Of a stretch of DNA of 64,000 nucleotides, positions 58,678 to 64,000 are shown one piece after another. The stretch comes from Cristatella mucedo. Lineage: Eukaryota; Bryozoa; Phylactolaemata; Cristatellidae. The notes under the pieces were generated by a model. The model was given only the letters and a program-made list of their open reading frames with translations, ran no database searches and was not told where the DNA came from. The stretch's first letter is position 1; each line of letters begins with the position of its first letter. The stretch is from positions 680,001 to 744,000 of the forward strand of contig WPIO01000154.1 of assembly GCA_009760855.2 (NCBI GenBank). The letters are read 5' to 3'. Position numbers and translations under genes: made by a program.

Positions 58678-58780
58678 CTGCCGTAGAATCCGCGAGCCCG
58701 CGAACGGGTTTCGACAGTTCGTCGCCGTCGCCGTAGAACGCAATGTCGTCACTGTACGGCTGGGCGTCGAAGTCGGCATA
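58678..58780 (-). CDS. ESE-type ETS factor, exon 2 (acidic N-terminal region)
   Basis: The frame gives YADFDAQPYSDDIAFYGDGD followed by ELSKPVRGLADSTA, an acidic, aromatic segment of a kind often seen N-terminal to the Pointed domain in ELF3-like factors. The acceptor CTATTCTAG precedes 58780 and the donor GTGGGT follows 58678. The phases are 0 in and 1 out, fitting the Pointed exon. It is open in another frame too, but only this frame joins the next exon. It encodes roughly residues 14-47 of the predicted 351-residue protein. Confidence 0.8.
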
Positions 58781-58904
58781 CTAGAATAGACACGCAGCGG
58801 CAGACGCGTGCAGGGCCCGCTCGAGGTGGCTCCGTGCGGCGGCGCCGGCGCGCAAAGCCGATTACGTTCGCATCGCCGTCGTCGCCTCGCAGCCGAGGAC
58901 CCAC

Positions 58905-58943
58905 CAGCTCAGCGCGGCCGCCTCCTTGGACCAGTGTGTGCAT
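58905..58943 (-). CDS. ESE-type ETS factor, exon 1 with start codon (candidate)
   Basis: This is a 13-codon first exon starting ATG at 58943 (MHTLVQGGG...) and ending at a GTGGGT donor below 58905. It leaves in phase 0, exactly what the next exon needs, and the intron is only 124 bp. An A at -3 gives a fair initiation context. An AATAAAAG sequence on this strand at 59036-59029 could serve as a TATA-like box about 90 bp upstream. No family signature lies in these 13 residues, so the assignment rests on phase, splice signals and position. A different upstream exon remains possible. Confidence 0.55.
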
Positions 58944-59028
58944 GATAGCGCGGATCGCTCGCCCTATCCGCGCGAAAGATCGACAGTGTCGTCGTCGCGA
59001 GCGATTTCTCGTACTCGTGGTCAGACCG

Positions 59029-59036
59029 CTTTTATT
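59029..59036 (-). promoter_or_regulatory. TATA-like box upstream of ETS gene
   Basis: The minus strand reads AATAAAAG here, about 86-93 bp upstream of the candidate start codon at 58943, within GC- and CpG-rich DNA. This spacing suits a short 5' leader. It is a weak motif and inference only. Confidence 0.25.
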
Positions 59037-60310
59037 GCCCGCGCGTCGTCGGGTCGGCGACGGTGGGAGGGGTCAACAGCTAGCGTGAATCCCATTGGCG
59101 GCTAGAGAACCAGGAAGGGCAAGGGGAATACCGGTGAATTACATCATTTTCTCTCGATTCTATTGGCGCTCAAGCGGACCAGTAGGCGGCGTCCATCCTC
59201 TCACCCGGGGCCTCTTCGGGGCCGCTCGGATTTTGTATGCTCTTCGGTAGCGTCGTGGCCAGCACCCCCTGCCGGGAGGCCCTTGAGTGAGCGCTCTCTC
59301 TCTCCCCCTCCCTCTAGCCTTTTTTCTCCCCCTTCTTTCTCCCTCTCTCTCTCTCTCTCTCTCTCGATGTCTTTGGTTTCTCCCTGCTTCTGCCCCCATG
59401 CCCTCGTTCGCTCGCAACAACGTCACGACGAATTAGCGTCCAAATTCCTGACCAGCTGCTCACCGCAGAGACAGCAGAGACTCTAGCCAGTGCCCACTGC
59501 ACTCAGGCGGGGCCCATCCGCGCCGATGCAGCGTCCGCGCCGCCTGCGAACTCACGAGCCGAGCGGTCGGGCTCGCGGCGGCGCCGCCGCGGACGTTCGT
59601 GAGGAGAGCGAAGTCAGTGCGGCTTGCTCGGCATCGTGCTTTCTCGAGAGACCGTGCAGCGAGCCGGAGCGGGCGACAAGGCGAAGTTGTGCTCGAGTAC
59701 TCGATCGAGCGCGTGCGAGAGAGCTCTCAATCGCGAGCGGTGGTTCGGGCTCGACTGAGCAGAGTGCTCGGCCGCGCTGCCTTCGTGCTTTCCCCGTTTA
59801 TTATATAGCGACAGTCCTTCCGGCTTCGTGTCAGGTACGGACGTGTTGCGATTTGGCCTGCACCGTGAACATTATATTCATGTCCAGCGAGAGGTGTAGC
59901 TCGCTGTAAGGGAAGTTACTTGCTTTGACGAAACCCAGCCGTTGGGTACACTTGAAAGCTCCCAGGTGCGCCGGCGCCTCCTGGGACTGCAGCCCCTGAT
60001 CCACGGGCGTTTGCACCTCTGCGTTCGGCGGCGACGCCCTCTCCTCTAACTCGAGGTACTATCAAGTGCCAGGTTTTTAGCTATGTCGTTCGACCTTCAC
60101 TTCCTCGGAGTCACTTGGAACATTTGACCTCGTCTGATTTACGCTTGACCTCGTCTGATTTACGCTTGATCTATTTATTGGCATCCCATTCAATCATCCT
60201 CTGATGTTTAAGTGCTCATCGTCAGCTCTCCCTTCCATGTGTCCTCCTGATTGTGCTCATCTCTCACCCGCACGTTCAACGTACTTAAATGCCCTTAGTG
60301 TGTATATATA

Positions 60311-60683
<373 letters not shown>

Positions 60684-60732
<49 letters not shown>
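60684..60732. repeat. (TA)n microsatellite
   Basis: About 24 TA units. Shorter TA tracts follow at 60880-60900 and 60940-60962. Confidence 0.97.
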
Positions 60733-60735
<3 letters not shown>

Positions 60736-61497
60736 ATTCATTTGATTTTCTTGGGGCACTATATATGAAAATATGTAGCATGTATGCAGCATATCTTTCG
60801 TCAATAGCGAAGCGTATTTCGATTGCAAGCCTTTCGCTTATCTTTCTCTCTTATCGTTCTATAATTTTCGCTGTATGAATTATATATATATATTTTATAT
60901 ATTAAACAGATATAAACTTATATACACTACGTGTATTTGTGATATATATATATATATATATAACGTATCTAAGTATTTCTCATTTTAATAGGGAGCCTGC
61001 TGAGAATGTTAAATGGTTTTGTGGCTGAGCCTGAGGGCGAAACTCAACGAGACTTTTGGCATTCGCTCAATTTTAATTGGCTGTCTGGCCCTAGAGAACT
61101 ATTCAACCACTCATTTCAAATCATTTTGGTTAAAAATAAGTGCTTACTTATATACACCCTACATTTATAGAGCAATTACTATAATAATAATGGTTTATAT
61201 TCAAAATCTCATAACTGCTCACCAACGCGTTGCAACGTATGCACTTTGCCGTCTCGATGTCCGAGCCAGCAAAGTTGATAGGAAAGCAGTCAACAAAATT
61301 AGTAAAGTAGAGCAAAGGCTTCACGTTGTTATACTGCGACCGCGTAGATACAAATCATGTGTTTAAACGCGTGACCAAATAACTCACATTTAGAGATCCA
61401 CGTGACACCGAGCTCGAGTTGAGAGACCCACAGCAAAGAGCTTGAAGTGAAAAAGACCTTGACTTGTCAGCTACATTGCTAGTCCAGCTACATTCCA

Positions 61498-61587
61498 ACG
61501 TATACGAGCACCTAGTATGCGAACATCTAGCATACGAACACTTAGTATACGAACACCTAGCATCAGAGCATGTAGTATACAAACGTT
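61498..61587. repeat. 15-bp minisatellite, left half
   Basis: About six units of ACGAACACCTAGTAT with point changes (for example GCGAACATCTAGCAT). Confidence 0.88.
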
Positions 61588-62068
61588 CTTACACTGGCCC
61601 ACTAGGCCCTCCACGGCTTGGCTCTTCCATGCCTAACTGAACTGCTGCACCAGTTTCAGCCTCTTCGCGCCCTCAGGTCCTGTGTGGACGATAAATAAGC
61701 TCTTCCATTCCTCCGCTTAAAGACAGTTGGCGAGCGACAGAAGCTTGAGCTCTGCAGGTCCTAGACTGTGGAACTTGCTTCCACAATTCTTACGCAACGA
61801 TAACTACTCTCCTACTGCCGACTATGGCTCATCCTTTTCAGCGGTCCTGAGCTGCTACTTCCATGCTACTCACTACCTCAACTGCTCTCCTGACTCTGCT
61901 ATGCTTCCCACTCTCTCTTTTTTGCGTGAGACGAATTCTTTTGGCTACCGAATGCTTACCGAAAGCCACTTATGCTGTGAGTGCGCTATTCAACACTCTC
62001 CTGCGCAAAACCCACATAGTCTTTATGGCTTTGTGGAGTTACAGACGGAGATACATTGCATTCCATTA
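61588..62068 (+). mobile_element. Family B LINE 3' end inside a minisatellite
   Basis: GGCCCTCCACGGCTTGGCTC, TCAGGTCCTGTGTGGACG, CTTCCACAATTCTTACGCAA and the tail GAGATACATTGCATTCCATT. The two halves of a 15-bp tandem repeat flank it. Confidence 0.9.
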
Positions 62069-62143
62069 TACGAACACCTAGTATACCAACACCTAGTATA
62101 CTAACACCTAGTATACCAACGCCTTGTAAACTAACACCTATTG
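62069..62143. repeat. 15-bp minisatellite, right half
   Basis: About five units of the same repeat (ACGAACACCTAGTAT, ACCAACACCTAGTAT). It continues the left half across the LINE insertion. Confidence 0.88.
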
Positions 62144-62989
62144 CCGTACACAATGCAATACTCTCGTACGCGGCTCTCAGAAAGAACCCCAACGCCACGA
62201 TCGCACACTTTCGGAGATCTCAAGCTGCCTACCACCTTCGTAGCTTCAATAATAACATGGCCCATTGCATATCCCTTACATCAATGTTTCTATCTCAGAA
62301 GCCGATATTCAAAAAGGCTAAATAGACTAAAGATTGAAAGTCAGATTGAAGTTGAGCTGCTCAGCCACATTAACTTAAACTTAAAAGGTTATTTCTAACA
62401 AAGTGTACGTCTATCCGGCTTTGTACTACTTAATCCATAGCTTATCAGTATGCGCACAATACAAGCACGTGCTAAATCATAGAGATTTGAAGTTATTTTT
62501 GAAATAACGCCCTAAGATGGTCAGCCAGAAGTCTTAACCATTTCACTACCAAACGTGCTATCTGCATAATGATTATTGCAGTAATAATTTTTGTACATTA
62601 CCGTAAGTAAATCGATTCTTAATCTAGGCTCTTTAGAACTCGTAGTATAAGAAACGATAACTAATGATTAAATGTGTGAAATTTATTATGCTTAGACAAG
62701 CATACAAAAGTAAAAAAATGTCGTACTTAGAAGAGCGTGCAACATCTTACAAGAAGAGACAACCGGGGAAGAAGGAGTAAGTAGGAGCGACTAGGAGCTC
62801 TAGTCAGTAGCATGGGCTTAAACATGAGCACGTAAGCACGCTAAGTCCACAGAAACAAAAAGACAAGCTCACTGGGGCGCAGAAAAACCTGGGGGGGGGG
62901 CGGCGGCCGGTAACAGGTGCGTCTCTGGCAGATAGTCGGATGATTCACATTTGTTGCAGCTGGTGACTGAAAGTGAAAGTGGCGTAGCG

Positions 62990-63835
62990 TATCGCGCCCT
63001 AGCGTGAAAGTGAGAGCCTAGATTGTGCTCGGCGATCGCATCGGCGAGAGAGGAAGAGAGAGTATAAACTGTTAAACTAAGCAGGTCGTGGCCGTTGGTG
63101 ACTGAAGCCCTAAGAGCTGATGACTTTTGGCGCGCGCGTACTGTTAGTGCGGTCACCGACAAGTTTCAACGTAGCGCTGTGAGGAACCGCGAGACGACCG
63201 GCAGCCGAGGCAAGCGTATGCGTTGAGAGCACGCGACCGGAAGAGAAAGGAGACCTTATCGGTTCGCGGCTGGTGCGAGCGAGTGGAGCGACGCGTAGAG
63301 CGATCCGAGAGATAGAGAGAGGATCTCCAGGGGGCCGACTCGGTGCTGAAAAAAGTGAAGGCCAGACAGAACGTACGGCCGGCAATCTGGTGCAAAGATG
63401 TTGCTCACAGACCGAGAAGCGAGGTTCTCAGTTTTGCACCGCGATTTGCCGACAATTGATTGGCACAGGCCGCGAGATCTGAATTGAAAGGGAATTGTAG
63501 CGATCTAGATGCGATGTCACTATCGCATAAATAAAAGTTCGTCTGCCATGCTCTCGTCTGCACATGCATCGATGCCGACATTGTAACTCACCCGAAAGTT
63601 GGTCGACTCGTCGGAAGAGAGGCAATGTGCTCATCCAATGATAGGTCATTTAGCAACAACGCGCCCTGATTACGGGTAGACGTTGCCGAATCGATGCTAG
63701 ATGAACGAATTTCTAGTGTAAGATTTTCCAATTCAGTGGTGACAATTCGCTCGCCCCTAACTACTAGGTTGGTCTTACCATCGTTAAGCTTAAGGGAGCT
63801 AAAAGTATCATTAGCGCGTAGGTCCAGAACTCAGC
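62990..63835 (-). mobile_element. Diverged family A LINE RT region
   Basis: Reversed: GAGAGCCTAGATTGTGCTCG (HFYADD-downstream region) at 63010, then sequence rich in CG, then ATGATAGGTCATTTAGCAAC and TTGGTCTTACCATCGTTAAG (LNDDKTNL region) at 63640-63790. The block order is not that of a simple collinear copy, so at least one rearrangement or two fragments are involved. Confidence 0.6.
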
Positions 63836-63863
63836 AAGCGCAGCGATCAATCGTTTGTCTAAA

Positions 63864-64000
63864 TCGGCTGTTCTCAACCTGTGGGTCGTTCGACCCCTTT
63901 CGGGGGGTCGAACGACCCTTGCACAATGGTCGAATGAGACCATCGGAAAGTACGCATTTCCACATTTTGCACGCACAATAATTTTACGGTTAGGGGTCGC
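63864..64000 (+). mobile_element. hAT-like element terminus running off the window
   Basis: GGCTGTTCTCAACCTGTGGG resembles the common hAT end CAGTGGTTCTCAACC. It is followed by a perfect 15-bp hairpin (63883-63897 with 63904-63918), as seen in many nonautonomous hAT elements. The other end is outside the window. Confidence 0.6.

Larger units (their letters stand above)
56244..58943 (-). other. Complete ESE-type ETS transcription factor gene (seven exons)
   Basis: Seven exons sum to 1,056 nt, or 351 residues plus stop. Domain order is acidic N-terminus, Pointed domain (about 48-143), Ser/Asp-rich linker (202-242) and ETS domain (about 253-340). Size and order match ELF3/EHF/ELF5-type epithelial ETS factors, which act as nuclear DNA-binding regulators. 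Introns are 124, 598, 140, 235, 185 and 362 bp, in strong contrast with POLD1 next door. The gene faces POLD1 tail to tail. Confidence 0.88.
58500..59830. promoter_or_regulatory. CpG-rich region over the 5' end of the ETS gene
   Basis: The stretch is visibly rich in CG dinucleotides and GC compared with the AT- and CTG-rich surroundings, and it covers ETS exons 1-2 and about 0.9 kb upstream. It includes a (CT)n tract at 59340-59365 and a TATATAATAA sequence (minus strand) near 59802-59811. Its extent was judged by eye. It may be the promoter region; no transcript evidence exists. No recognised gene lies in 59100-59830. Confidence 0.35.

Overview
This window reads as nuclear DNA of an animal, probably an invertebrate; I cannot name the lineage. 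The support is two spliced genes of metazoan type with GT-AG introns: the 3' end of DNA polymerase delta catalytic subunit (POLD1), and an ETS transcription factor with both a Pointed and an ETS domain. The rest is dense interspersed repeats: L2/CR1-like LINEs, tRNA-derived SINEs, hAT, Tc1/mariner and MITE-like DNA elements, and long GT, GA, CT and AT microsatellites. No bacterial operons, rRNA genes or CRISPR arrays were seen.

Layout. From 1 to 13414 only repeats and unassigned DNA are recognised; this is probably an intron of POLD1, unless an upstream exon was missed. Five POLD1 exons on the + strand lie at 13415-13517, 21596-21728, 25344-25457, 36173-36332 and 55344-55452. They encode the last 205 residues, including the CysA and CysB metal-binding modules. 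They are separated by introns of about 8.1, 3.6, 10.7 and 19.0 kb, which are largely filled with transposon fragments. The complete hAT element (36694-39263, with an 8-bp target duplication), the Tc1-like copy and most LINEs lie in these introns. From 58943 down to 56244 on the - strand is an apparently complete, compact seven-exon ESE-type (ELF3/ELF5/EHF-like) ETS gene of about 351 codons. It is convergent with POLD1, with only 791 bp between stop codons. From 59.1 kb to the end are GC-rich DNA, AT microsatellites, two Helitron-like pieces, a 15-bp minisatellite split by a LINE, and a hAT-like terminus running off the window.

Repeat ecology. At least two LINE families with different 3' ends are present. 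Family A has a 3' hairpin followed by (TTA)n; family C shares this hairpin. Family B ends in an ACATT-type tail. Nearly all copies are 5'-truncated. A is inserted in B and B in A, so their activity overlapped. A tRNA-derived SINE (SINE-1) carries the same 3' hairpin as family A, which suggests that A or C mobilises it. A roughly 500-bp noncoding repeat family (called R3 here) occurs three times plus a fragment, always in the same orientation, and was not recognised.

Limits: exon borders come from reading splice signals and recognised protein motifs by eye, without alignment software. Repeat edges are approximate to about 10-30 bp unless stated.
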